A stretch of 64,000 nucleotides of DNA from Glaciecola amylolytica. Its GTDB lineage: Bacteria; Bacteroidota; Bacteroidia; Flavobacteriales_D; Crocinitomicaceae. This document shows, one piece after another, positions 26,829 through 34,529 of the stretch; position 1 is the first letter of the stretch; every line of letters starts with the position of its first letter. The notes under the pieces were generated by a model. The model was not told the origin of the DNA. It saw only the letters and a program-made list of their open reading frames with translations, and did not search any database. The position numbers were made by a program, and so were the translations under genes. The DNA lies in NCBI GenBank assembly GCA_003856375.1, contig CP034120.1, forward strand, positions 4,211,501-4,275,500. The letters are read 5' to 3'.

Positions 26829-27836
26829 TTAGAATTTAATTTTCGCCAGATCTTGAAAAGCATCTTTTTCCACCGCGCTGATTTGTACCAGAAGGTCTGC
26901 ACAAGCGTCAAAGTCTTTTTGTTCTGTTAAACGGCCTTTGTAGATTCCGGACATCAAAAGAGCACTGTCTCTCCAAAGATCTCCTGCCTTGGTCATTTTT
27001 TCGGAAACGCGAAGCAATTCATCGTTTTGCATAATTGCGGCAGCTTCTTCTAAAAATGCGGCATACAAAAAGCGGAAACCGCCGCCGCCTGTTCCGATTT
27101 CTTCCTGCATCCGGACGATTTGTCCCAAATGCAATCCGGCCTGGCGCGGACCCAATTTTTCTCTCCAGCCTCTGATCTTTTTCGACGTGTAAACAATTCC
27201 TTTTACTCCGGCAACGGATCCGGGAATTTTCAGCATATCTCTGCAATTGCGTTTGATTCCCTTAACGATTGCTTTTTTGATCTGCTCCTGAGTAATGTTA
27301 CCTACCTGAACCGGATAATAAAGATGTCCTTTCGGAGCGAGTGCACCTTTTGCAAAACGCACTTTTTCCAATTCTTCGGCACTGATAGAAGTTGTTACTT
27401 CCATTACGGGATCACTTACCAGGTAACGATCTCCTTCTTTCCCGAAGACAATCAGGTTATGTGCATTGAAGTGAAAACGGTATTCTTTAGGGAAGTAAGG
27501 CAGGTGAAATACACCAACCTGACATCCAACCTGAACACCTTCGGCCAATTTTGCATCCAGAAATGCCATAGCATCTTTCGGATCTTTGAATTTTTTGCGT
27601 TCAACCTTTACGTCCAGCGCTTTGCATGTACGCTTGAAAATTGCTCCGGGCATGGTTCTGAAAGAAATCGCCGGACCATTATTCACGGTCATGAAAGGAA
27701 TGTGAATATAGAATAATCCGGAACCCATTCCGAAAGCCAAAGGCTCTGAAATGAAACCAACACCTTGGTGCTTTAACAGACTAACTGTTACGCCATTTTC
27801 ACAATGCGCTGTTTGGTGATGAACAAATTCTGACAC
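26829..27836 (-). CDS. BtrH N-terminal domain protein (putative acyltransferase)
   Basis: The 335-residue protein begins with HCENGVTVSLLKHQG (H11, C12), the papain-like BtrH_N pattern with a paired Cys and His, and continues with VGCQVGVFHLPY and HAHNLIVFGKEGDRYLVSDP, in which HNLIVFG provides the second histidine and DP closes the N-terminal domain. The C-terminal half is the helical DUF4872-like part. In butirosin synthesis BtrH transfers an acyl group from a carrier protein to the aminoglycoside. By analogy this could join the aryl polyene acyl-ACP to the resorcinol hydroxyl. The start is GTG (27836), overlapping the previous stop (TAGTG). Confidence 0.75.
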   Translation of the reverse strand: MSEFVHHQTAHCENGVTVSLLKHQGVGFISEPLAFGMGSGLFYIHIPFMTVNNGPAISFRTMPGAIFKRTCKALDVKVERKKFKDPKDAMAFLDAKLAEGVQVGCQVGVFHLPYFPKEYRFHFNAHNLIVFGKEGDRYLVSDPVMEVTTSISAEELEKVRFAKGALAPKGHLYYPVQVGNITQEQIKKAIVKGIKRNCRDMLKIPGSVAGVKGIVYTSKKIRGWREKLGPRQAGLHLGQIVRMQEEIGTGGGGFRFLYAAFLEEAAAIMQNDELLRVSEKMTKAGDLWRDSALLMSGIYKGRLTEQKDFDACADLLVQISAVEKDAFQDLAKIKF

Positions 27837-28234
27837 TAAGCTTTGAAGTTTTTGAGTTCGTTAACGGAAATTTCAAACGCATCTGCATATCTTTTCAGGA
27901 CAGCGTCGTTTAATTTTTTAAATGCACCCGGTTTCAAATGTCTTTTGATCCGGAATTTCCAAATACCTGTGTAGCCGGATAAAACAGTTAAATCCATCAA
28001 TTTTTCTTCCATGAAGTAAAGAATAGGACTTGCTTCACCGCTTTTTATTTTCTCTTTTGCATCGGAAGTTCTTCGTTCGATTTCCTTCCAGGCTTCATCC
28101 AAAGCTACTTTTTTTGTTTCCCAGCCGGTACTTAATTCTGTATCGTAATGACCCTCTTCGTTCTTCACGTAACAAACTTCTCTTGTAAAATGTTCAAGAG
28201 CACTTTTATCTTGAGGAACTTCGGACTTTTTCAT
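27836..28234 (-). CDS. Flexirubin-locus conserved protein, function unknown
   Basis: This 132-residue soluble protein has no signal peptide or membrane segment. It is mixed helical with many Lys and Glu residues: KVALDEAWKEIERRTSDAKEKI and LKPGAFKKLNDAVLKRYADAFE. No domain was recognised. It abuts darB on one side (stop and start adjacent) and overlaps the BtrH-like gene by one base on the other, so it is translated with both and probably acts in resorcinol formation or acyl transfer. That role is inferred from place only. Confidence 0.6.
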   Translation of the reverse strand: MKKSEVPQDKSALEHFTREVCYVKNEEGHYDTELSTGWETKKVALDEAWKEIERRTSDAKEKIKSGEASPILYFMEEKLMDLTVLSGYTGIWKFRIKRHLKPGAFKKLNDAVLKRYADAFEISVNELKNFKA

Positions 28235-29383
28235 TTAGCAAACAGTTAAGTACGCAAAAACGTATGAGAATCTTGAACTTTCAGGAACCGCAAGCAGGAT
28301 CGTGTCACCCACTTTTAATTTACCGCTGTTGAACAACTCGTCTACCATCAGGTAAATTGATCCGGCACCTACATTTCCGCGTGTTTCCAGGTTGGTAAAC
28401 CAACGTTCTTTTGGAATTTCATAGTCGTAAGCCAACAATTCATCGTAGATTTTATCTGCGAAGAAATAGCTCGACATATGCGGAAGGAACCATGTAATAT
28501 CTTCTTTTTGAATGTTTTTTTCGACCAACAGATCGTACATTCTTTTGAAACCAACTTTTACGATATGCTGATCCAGCAACTTAACATCCTGCTTGATGCT
28601 CATGATGGATTTGTCGATCATCTCCTGAGGTTCGAAATCCATGTAGCTTTTCAAGGTTCCGTCGCTTCTTTTTTCGGAAGCCATGTACATACACGCTTCG
28701 ATTTGGTTGGCGAAAGAAATACCTTCCATCCATTCGATGCGCAACGAAATACCTTCTTTGCTTTTCTGATCTTCTAGCATGAAAACTCCTGCACCGTCAG
28801 AAAGCATCCAACGAAGGAAATCTTTGTCAAAAGACAAGAAAGGGTTTTCCTCCAACTCGATAAGTCTTTGAATTTCCAATTCGAACTGATCGGAACGCAA
28901 AACGCGCGACAAACGCTCAGAACCGGATGAAACTGCCTTTTTGCTCATTCCAGCTAAAACAGACATATATGCATATTTCATCGCATGCATTCCAGAGCAG
29001 CAAACTCCTGCAGGAGAAACAACTTCAATGTTTCGGGATTCCGGCAACCATCCGTGAACCATCACACCGTGAGACGGCATCATTTGTTCCGGGGAAGAAG
29101 TTCCGCAACTGATTAAATCCAGTTCCTTGATTTCTTCCGGTCTGTTTTCGAATAACTTGCGAATAGCAAGTGCAACCATTTGTGAATTGGTATGGGTTGC
29201 CTGACCATTTTTATCAATAGCATAATGACGGCTCTTAATTCCGTTATTACGCAAAACGATTCTTCGTGATTTGGATGCGCGATCATTAATTAAACCCAAG
29301 TAATCTTCCATCTCATCATTTGAAATGGGATCGTTTGGTAAAAAAGATGCCGTACGTGTAATATATACTTCCTTCAAACTCAT
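28235..29383 (-). CDS. darB: DarB-like KAS III ketosynthase of dialkylresorcinol synthesis
   Basis: DarB proteins condense two beta-ketoacyl chains head to head and start ring closure to a cyclohexenone/resorcinol. The 382-residue protein has the KAS III catalytic set: C129 in VCCSGMHAM, H302 in FLPHMSSYF and N337 in ETRGNVGAGS, which are the FabH Cys-His-Asn equivalents. It starts with MSLKEVYITRTASFLPNDPI. It is placed between darA (three bases upstream) and the 132-residue protein. The call rests on family resemblance plus the neighbouring darA. Confidence 0.88.
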   Translation of the reverse strand: MSLKEVYITRTASFLPNDPISNDEMEDYLGLINDRASKSRRIVLRNNGIKSRHYAIDKNGQATHTNSQMVALAIRKLFENRPEEIKELDLISCGTSSPEQMMPSHGVMVHGWLPESRNIEVVSPAGVCCSGMHAMKYAYMSVLAGMSKKAVSSGSERLSRVLRSDQFELEIQRLIELEENPFLSFDKDFLRWMLSDGAGVFMLEDQKSKEGISLRIEWMEGISFANQIEACMYMASEKRSDGTLKSYMDFEPQEMIDKSIMSIKQDVKLLDQHIVKVGFKRMYDLLVEKNIQKEDITWFLPHMSSYFFADKIYDELLAYDYEIPKERWFTNLETRGNVGAGSIYLMVDELFNSGKLKVGDTILLAVPESSRFSYVFAYLTVC

Positions 29384-29386
29384 TCT

Positions 29387-30298
29387 TTATCTCAATTGAG
29401 TGCCTCTGTAATATGCTAATTCGCGTTTAATATGTCTTCCTGTAAAGGGGCGTACAAAGATATGATATATCGTTAAAACTATTGGTGAAACGATAAATAA
29501 AGCGAAAATCAAATAATATTTAAAGAAGTTCACCCAGAATTTTCGGTTTCCACCTTTCTCTGTTTTCTTGATAATCAGGTTCGCCCAAATTAAAAAAAGC
29601 TTTTTGGCTCTGGATTCAATGAATAAAATGGATATAGGAATGATGACACCTCCTTTTGCAATTAATGCATCCTGGAAAGTATTTTCTTGATTGGTTTCTA
29701 ATTTGTTTTTCAGCAATTCTCCGAACTGACTTACGTTTTCAATGTCTTCATCGGAAACACCCGGTTTCGGGAAAATTCCCCACTTTTTGGTCTTTTGCCC
29801 CGTAAGCATCCAATGAAGGATCGTTACTACGCTCACCAGATTACTTGTCTTGTCAATTAAAGGAACATTTCCGATCAGTTTACCTCCCGCAGAAGCAATT
29901 TGTTTTTTGACTGCTTCCTGAGAATTGATCCACATATTTCTGCAGCCCAAAACGGAAACAACCGGAGTGTCTTTCATTAATTTACGGAATCCTTCGTGTT
30001 GCAGGATGGAAGAAGCTGGCAGTGAAGGGGAAAGAAACCATGGTTGGTATCCAAAAATAATCAAGTCATACTGGTCTCTTGAAAATTGCAATTCTTTAAT
30101 TGGAATCGCTTTTTCGAGAACTGTTTCAGGCATTGCGTCAAAAAAAGCAGGCCCGTTCCATGGAAATGGAAAAGCAGTAACGGGTTCAACTTTCACCCAT
30201 TCTATTGTGCTGTCAACGAATGGCTTGCAGAAATTTTCAAGAATTTCCGTAAGCTGTCCCGACTGAGAATAATGTATAACTAAGATGTTCTGTGCCAT
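29387..30298 (-). CDS. darA: DarA-like aromatase of dialkylresorcinol synthesis
   Basis: DarA works with DarB and is assigned to the aromatisation of the ring. The 303-residue protein opens with a flavodoxin-like domain, NILVIHYSQSGQLTEIL, where the Ser/Gln/Gly loop would hold FMN phosphate; QYDLIIFGYQPWFLSPS and VSVLGCRNMW follow as flavodoxin strands. A hydrophobic helix near residues 262-285 (YYLIFALFIVSPIVLTIYHIF) suggests membrane attachment. It is first in the operon running down to 22298. A TAAATTTG box lies 44 bases upstream of the start (30349-30342). Confidence 0.88.
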   Translation of the reverse strand: MAQNILVIHYSQSGQLTEILENFCKPFVDSTIEWVKVEPVTAFPFPWNGPAFFDAMPETVLEKAIPIKELQFSRDQYDLIIFGYQPWFLSPSLPASSILQHEGFRKLMKDTPVVSVLGCRNMWINSQEAVKKQIASAGGKLIGNVPLIDKTSNLVSVVTILHWMLTGQKTKKWGIFPKPGVSDEDIENVSQFGELLKNKLETNQENTFQDALIAKGGVIIPISILFIESRAKKLFLIWANLIIKKTEKGGNRKFWVNFFKYYLIFALFIVSPIVLTIYHIFVRPFTGRHIKRELAYYRGTQLR

Positions 30299-30341
30299 AG
30301 TTAATTGGGGTCTTGGGAAAAAGAATTCCTTTTAACCGATA

Positions 30342-30349
30342 CAAATTTA
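30342..30349 (-). promoter_or_regulatory. Possible -7 box of the darA operon
   Basis: TAAATTTG on the minus strand matches TAnnTTTG. A TTTG lies upstream at 30367-30364, but with only 14 bases between them, which is short for a consensus promoter. Confidence 0.4.
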
Positions 30350-30450
30350 GCAAGGTTTTGTTTCAAAACTACTTTTTGTTGCCTTTTGGAACAAGAATCA
30401 TTCCACTTTAATATTCCATTCTTTTAAAGTTATCATTAGTTTTGCCGTCC

Positions 30451-31626
30451 ATGGAATCAAGTCAGGCATCGATAAACCGCATTTCCGGTTGTGTAATTAT
30501 TCCCACCTATAATAACGAGCGCACTTTGGAGCGCGTTGTTCGGGGAGTGCTTGAATTGGTGCCGGCCAAAGATGTGATCATTGTCAATGACGGATCTACG
30601 GATTCCACGGCAGAAATTCTGAAGCAATTCGAGACGCAGGTAACGATTTTGGTAAATGAACCAAACAGGGGGAAAGGATATTCTCTTCGAAAGGCCTTCA
30701 AGTTTGCGCAGGAAAAAGGCTATGAAAATGCACTGACGATTGATTCTGACGGACAGCATTACCCGAGCGATATTCCGGTGTTGGTGGAACAGGCCATTCT
30801 GAATCCCGGAGCAGTAATTATGGGTTCCCGGAATATGGAACAGGAAGGAGTGCCGCAGAAAAGTTCTTTCGGGAATAAGTTTTCCAATTTTTGGTTCAAG
30901 GTAGAAACCTGGATCACTTTACCTGATACACAAACAGGTTTCCGGATTTATCCGTTGAAACCAATGAAGAAAATCTGGTTGTTCACCAATAAATTTGAAC
31001 TGGAAATAGAAGTGATCGTGAAATTGGCCTGGAGGTTTGTTCCTTTTGTTGCCGTTCCGATTCAGGTGAAATACGATCCGAATGAGCGTGTTTCGCATTT
31101 TCGCCCGGCGCGTGATTTTACGCGAATCAGCATTCTGAATACGTTTTTGGTGTTAACGGCCTTGATCTGGTATTACCCGAGAAAGTTTTTTTCCATCCAA
31201 ACCTGGAATGTTATCAAGCACGAAGCCATTAAACCGGAAGAGTCGAATTTTAAAAAGGCACTTTCAATCGGTTTCGGGGTTTTTATGGGCATTGTCCCGA
31301 TCTGGGGCTTTCAATTATTGATCGGAATTCCGCTGGCGGTTTTGTTCCGGATGAACAAAGTTTTGTTTATCGCAGCCGCAAATATTTCCATTCCACCAAT
31401 GATTCCTTTTATCATTTACGGAAGTTTTCTGAGCGGTCAATTATTTCTGAATGGCGAAACGAATATTTCTCAATTGGCAGATCTGAGCCTGGAAGCGATA
31501 AAAGCAAATGCCTATCAATATGTGATTGGGGCCTGCATTTTTGCAGTGATTGCTTTCGTGGTTTCTTTTTTGGTGAGTTTCGGGTTGTTGAAATTGTTCC
31601 GGAAAGAACCGAAAACAGATCATTAA
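30451..31626 (+). CDS. GT2 glycosyltransferase with C-terminal DUF2062 membrane domain
   Basis: The 391-residue protein joins a GT2 polyprenyl-phosphate-type glycosyltransferase to a DUF2062 domain. The GT part has CVIIPTYNNERTLERVV, VIIVNDGSTDSTAEIL and LTIDSDGQHYPSD with the DxD-type site; the C-terminal part (about residues 270-385) contains ALSIGFGVFMGIVPIWGFQL and IPPMIPFIIYGS, membrane segments of DUF2062. The ATG at 30451 is preferred to a TTG three codons upstream. It is divergent from darA and convergent with the dehydratase gene. Sugar transfer to the pigment or to a lipid is possible, but unproven. Confidence 0.85.
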   Translation: MESSQASINRISGCVIIPTYNNERTLERVVRGVLELVPAKDVIIVNDGSTDSTAEILKQFETQVTILVNEPNRGKGYSLRKAFKFAQEKGYENALTIDSDGQHYPSDIPVLVEQAILNPGAVIMGSRNMEQEGVPQKSSFGNKFSNFWFKVETWITLPDTQTGFRIYPLKPMKKIWLFTNKFELEIEVIVKLAWRFVPFVAVPIQVKYDPNERVSHFRPARDFTRISILNTFLVLTALIWYYPRKFFSIQTWNVIKHEAIKPEESNFKKALSIGFGVFMGIVPIWGFQLLIGIPLAVLFRMNKVLFIAAANISIPPMIPFIIYGSFLSGQLFLNGETNISQLADLSLEAIKANAYQYVIGACIFAVIAFVVSFLVSFGLLKLFRKEPKTDH

Positions 31627-31635
31627 ACTAGTCGG

Positions 31636-31663
31636 GGGCGTCCTGTATATACGGGATTCGCCC
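31636..31663 (+). terminator. Hairpin after the GT2-DUF2062 gene
   Basis: GGGCG (31636-31640) with TCCTGTAT pairs to ATACGGGA and CGCCC (31659-31663), giving a stem of about 13 bp with a two-base bulge. It starts ten bases past the stop. The T-run after it is weak, so termination strength is uncertain. Confidence 0.5.
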
Positions 31664-31694
31664 GAAATCATTTTAACATACAATTGCGTGATGA

Positions 31695-31827
31695 TTTACC
31701 ACAAATGCGCAAATGTTGGAGGTGCTTACCAGTCGCCTCGATCTCTTACAAAAACGGATAAATATTACTTATTTGGTTCAAAGGCGAGTGCGATAGCCGA
31801 GCTAAAAATTTGTGTATTTGCGGTAAA
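31695..31827. repeat. Gene-free inverted-repeat element related to the GxxExxY cassette
   Basis: TTTACCACAAATGCGCAAAT at the left end is the inverted counterpart of the right end (ATTTGTGTATTTGCGGTAAA). Reading inward from the right, the complement continues ..TTTTTAGCTCGGCTATCGCACTCGCC, which matches the left arm of the cassette at 59019-59059 in about 32 of 41 positions. The element is 133 bp, contains no gene, and fills the gap between two convergent genes. Confidence 0.6.
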
Positions 31828-31875
31828 AATTAAGTGGGAATTGTAATTAATTCCCAAATTTTTCGCCCCGACTGA

Positions 31876-32241
31876 TTAGTTATAAATTCCCTGAAACTTC
31901 AAGCAAATTCCTTCAGAAGTACTCATTTGTCCGGAAACCTTCAAGCTTTGATCTTCCTGTTCCGTAATGGTCATCTTAAGTGCAGCATCCGGAGTGTTTA
32001 CCGGATTCAGAACAGCCAGAAATTTACTGGTGGCAAGTGTTTTCAATTGAATTGTTTTGTTGAACTGAGTTCCCAGGATTTCTTTCACGATTTCCAATTG
32101 CACAACGCCCGGAGTAACCGGATTTCCCGGAAAGTGACCATCAAAAATGGAATGTTTCGGGTCAATTGAAATGTGTGCTTCCAATACGTTTTCCTCAAAA
32201 TTCAATGAGTTTATGCGGTAAAAACTGTCTTTTAGTATCAT
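31876..32241 (-). CDS. Hotdog-fold 3-hydroxyacyl-ACP dehydratase (FabZ/FabA-like, ApeI-like)
   Basis: The 121-residue protein has the hotdog dehydratase core GHFPGNPVTPGVVQLEIVKEIL with the catalytic His of HFPGNP and the acidic residue about 14 positions later. It would remove water from 3-hydroxyacyl-ACP during polyene extension. The second hotdog protein (38052) lacks the His loop but keeps an acidic ..ENIAQ helix, so the two could form a heterodimer like the ApeI:ApeP dehydratase described for aryl polyenes. The start overlaps the LolA-like gene stop (TAATG). It is the last gene in the operon from 44156. Confidence 0.85.
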   Translation of the reverse strand: MILKDSFYRINSLNFEENVLEAHISIDPKHSIFDGHFPGNPVTPGVVQLEIVKEILGTQFNKTIQLKTLATSKFLAVLNPVNTPDAALKMTITEQEDQSLKVSGQMSTSEGICLKFQGIYN

Positions 32242-32867
32242 TAGAATGTTGTGAATTTGCTGTCGTTAATAGTGCCGTTTTGCTGCATATTGGTAAAACT
32301 GTAGATCAGTTTATCCGTTTCATTTTGCTTCATGGTGAGTTCTTTCAATAAAAGCTGCTCTTTTCCGAAGATCAATGAGATTTCTGCAACATAGCGTTTC
32401 ATTTTGTCGCTTTTGGGTGTCAAGACCAATTTATAGTTCGTTTTGCTTTCGTAATAAGTGATCTTAAAATCTTTTTCATTCAGGAAATCGCCGGTCATCA
32501 TCTGAACCATCAGTTGCTGAATTTTCTTCACAACCATTTTGGAGGATGCACTGCTCACTTCCTTTCCTTTTTCCTGAAGTTTGACGGTTTTACCGTTGAT
32601 GAGAATGATCTGACTTTCGGGTTTGGTTTTCTCCCAGCGAATCTTGTCTTCTTTTTTGTACCACATTTTCCCCGAACCCTTTTGCGGCGTGCTCAATAGG
32701 GAAGAAGAAGCCGTTTCAGAAAAATCGGATTGAATGGATTTGGTTTCCTTGTGCTGTTTTTCAAGAGCCGTTTTGCAAGCCTTCGGGTCGGAAAGTTTGG
32801 TGTATTCCTGAGCGAAAGAAGCACCGGATACCGTTAGAAAAAGAAGGAAACTAGTGATGAATTTCAT
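32241..32867 (-). CDS. LolA-like outer-membrane lipoprotein carrier
   Basis: The 208-residue protein has a signal peptide (MKFITSFLLFLTVSGASFAQ) and a LolA-type beta-sheet barrel pattern: QSDFSETASSSLLSTPQKGSG, MWYKKEDKIRWEKTKPESQ, ILINGKTVKL. LolA carries lipid-anchored proteins across the periplasm. Aryl polyene and flexirubin loci often hold such a gene, so it may instead shuttle the lipid-like pigment to the outer membrane. It overlaps the deacetylase gene by 17 bases and the dehydratase gene by one base. Confidence 0.8.
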   Translation of the reverse strand: MKFITSFLLFLTVSGASFAQEYTKLSDPKACKTALEKQHKETKSIQSDFSETASSSLLSTPQKGSGKMWYKKEDKIRWEKTKPESQIILINGKTVKLQEKGKEVSSASSKMVVKKIQQLMVQMMTGDFLNEKDFKITYYESKTNYKLVLTPKSDKMKRYVAEISLIFGKEQLLLKELTMKQNETDKLIYSFTNMQQNGTINDSKFTTF

Positions 32868-33618
32868 GAGTCATTTTTTTCAGTTGTTCTTGCCTCGCAA
32901 AGATAATACCATTCGACTGCGCACGTTGAATATATGCTTCCAAAACTGCGGAAGTATGCGCTAAATTGTCGTGCATTAAAACAATGCTTCCTTTTTTGGT
33001 CAGCCGGATCAGCCGGGTAAGCAATTGTTCTTCGTTTTTGAATGAATCGTAGGAGCGTACATTCCAACCAACAATTTTCAGGTTTCGCTTTTTGAGTACG
33101 CTTGCAATGCTTGGATTCATGTATCCGATAGGCGGACGGAAAATCCGGATTTCTCTTTTCGTAAGCTGAGCCAGATTCTTTTCTGCTGTATCAATTTCTG
33201 CCGCAATTTTTTTCCGGCTGTACATGGCAAAGAAAATAGGGTGATTTTGCGTGTGATTCCCGATCTCGTGCCCTTCGTCGATGATGCGCCGGATCAATTC
33301 CGGATGTTCCATTGCTTTCTTCCCGATCACAAAAAACAGTGCTTTGATCTCGTATTTCTGAAGAATATCGAGTACTTCGGCCGTATGAGCAGGATCAGGG
33401 CCATCGTCAAACGTGAGAATAACTTCTGGAGCAGAGTTTTTATAGACCGCCGGATAAAAGTATTCGAAGCGAAGAAACAAGATTCCGAAAGCGAGAATGA
33501 CATTGAATAAAACGACAATGGAAATAATGATCGTCCAGAAATAAGGACTTTCGCGAAAAAACAGAAAACAGATCAGAAGCGAAAGACACCCAACGGCAAT
33601 ATTGAGTTTATGCTTCAT
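32851..33618 (-). CDS. Polysaccharide deacetylase (NodB) family membrane protein
   Basis: The 255-residue protein has two N-terminal membrane helices (residues about 5-50) and a NodB domain with metal-binding D71-D72 in LTFDDGPDP, HX3H in HEIGNHTQNHP (H122, H126), a RPPIGYMNP motif, and a C-terminal GSIVLMHD histidine. All catalytic motifs are present, so it should be an active metal-dependent deacetylase. Its substrate within a pigment locus is unclear; deacylation of a lipid or pigment intermediate is a possibility. It overlaps the chain-length-factor gene by 11 bases and LolA by 17. Confidence 0.88.
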   Translation of the reverse strand: MKHKLNIAVGCLSLLICFLFFRESPYFWTIIISIVVLFNVILAFGILFLRFEYFYPAVYKNSAPEVILTFDDGPDPAHTAEVLDILQKYEIKALFFVIGKKAMEHPELIRRIIDEGHEIGNHTQNHPIFFAMYSRKKIAAEIDTAEKNLAQLTKREIRIFRPPIGYMNPSIASVLKKRNLKIVGWNVRSYDSFKNEEQLLTRLIRLTKKGSIVLMHDNLAHTSAVLEAYIQRAQSNGIIFARQEQLKKMTHEIHH

Positions 33619-34528
33619 TTCTGCTCAAAAGAGTTAAGCCTAATTTTCCGGATTCCAGGTTGTTTACGATCAATACCTTTTTTGCTGAAGCTTGTTCAAT
33701 GAACCAGTCGTGAGCCAAATGGAATGCAAAAGCGGAAGAACTTTGATAATATCCCGAGTAAGCGAGGAAATTAACGTGTTTCGGCCCGGATGCCGCAAAG
33801 ATATTGTTTCCTTCCAGAATCAAATCCAAATCGGATAATTGGATAGCGTGCTTCTTCAAAAACGAGGAAACTGCCTGCTCCGGATTTTCATCCGAAAAAA
33901 TCACTTCACATGCCTGAACATATGCAATGGATTGGTTTTTATCCGAAGAAATAACTCCGAAGCTTGCTCCGGAAGTAAACGGAAAGTCTGTTTTGATTAA
34001 GGATCCACGCAATCTTTCCAAAAAGGGAATGGCTTCATCGGCTGCACCGACAAGCACGGATTTTTTTCCTTCATCCACACACAAAAGTCCATCCATCAAA
34101 GCAACTTCAAACGAAATAGCGTTTTGTGTATGCGTCATGTTGTATGCGTGGTTCTTCAAGTCCAACGAAATCTGACCTGAAATGGTGTTGTGGGTACTTT
34201 GTATAAAAGCAGTCGGTGAAAGAATATCTCCGCTGACTGTATTGATCGTTAGCAGGAATTTTTCAGTGTCTGTCAGGCAGCCAAGTGCCGTTCCAACGGA
34301 AATGGAATCGAATTCAAGAGCGGTTTTTTGCTGACATTCTTTCGAAGCTGCAATTCCCATGCGTAAAATAGTGCTCAAACGTCTGAGCGCTGCAACAGGA
34401 ATATAGGTTTTGTAATCCGGTGAGATTAAAGCATGATCGGAATTCAAAGGTTTCAATTCCTTCCACAGATTTTCCTTCTGAAAAGAATCCTGATGCGTAA
34501 TTGACTCGATATGTTGAATGAAATACAT
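33608..34528 (-). CDS. Ketosynthase-like chain-length-factor protein (copy 2)
   Basis: This 306-residue protein is a paralogue of the one at 22298: both share a PTxFxQST segment, YNMTH and a following FExAL. As in copy 1 there is no nucleophilic cysteine (MTHTQNAISFEVALMD) and no HGT or GHT histidine. It follows the intact KS by one base, as in copy 1, supporting a KS-CLF heterodimer. It is about 40 residues shorter than copy 1. Together with ACP and KS it forms the second triad. Confidence 0.8.
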   Translation of the reverse strand: MYFIQHIESITHQDSFQKENLWKELKPLNSDHALISPDYKTYIPVAALRRLSTILRMGIAASKECQQKTALEFDSISVGTALGCLTDTEKFLLTINTVSGDILSPTAFIQSTHNTISGQISLDLKNHAYNMTHTQNAISFEVALMDGLLCVDEGKKSVLVGAADEAIPFLERLRGSLIKTDFPFTSGASFGVISSDKNQSIAYVQACEVIFSDENPEQAVSSFLKKHAIQLSDLDLILEGNNIFAASGPKHVNFLAYSGYYQSSSAFAFHLAHDWFIEQASAKKVLIVNNLESGKLGLTLLSRNEA

Positions 34529-34529
34529 G

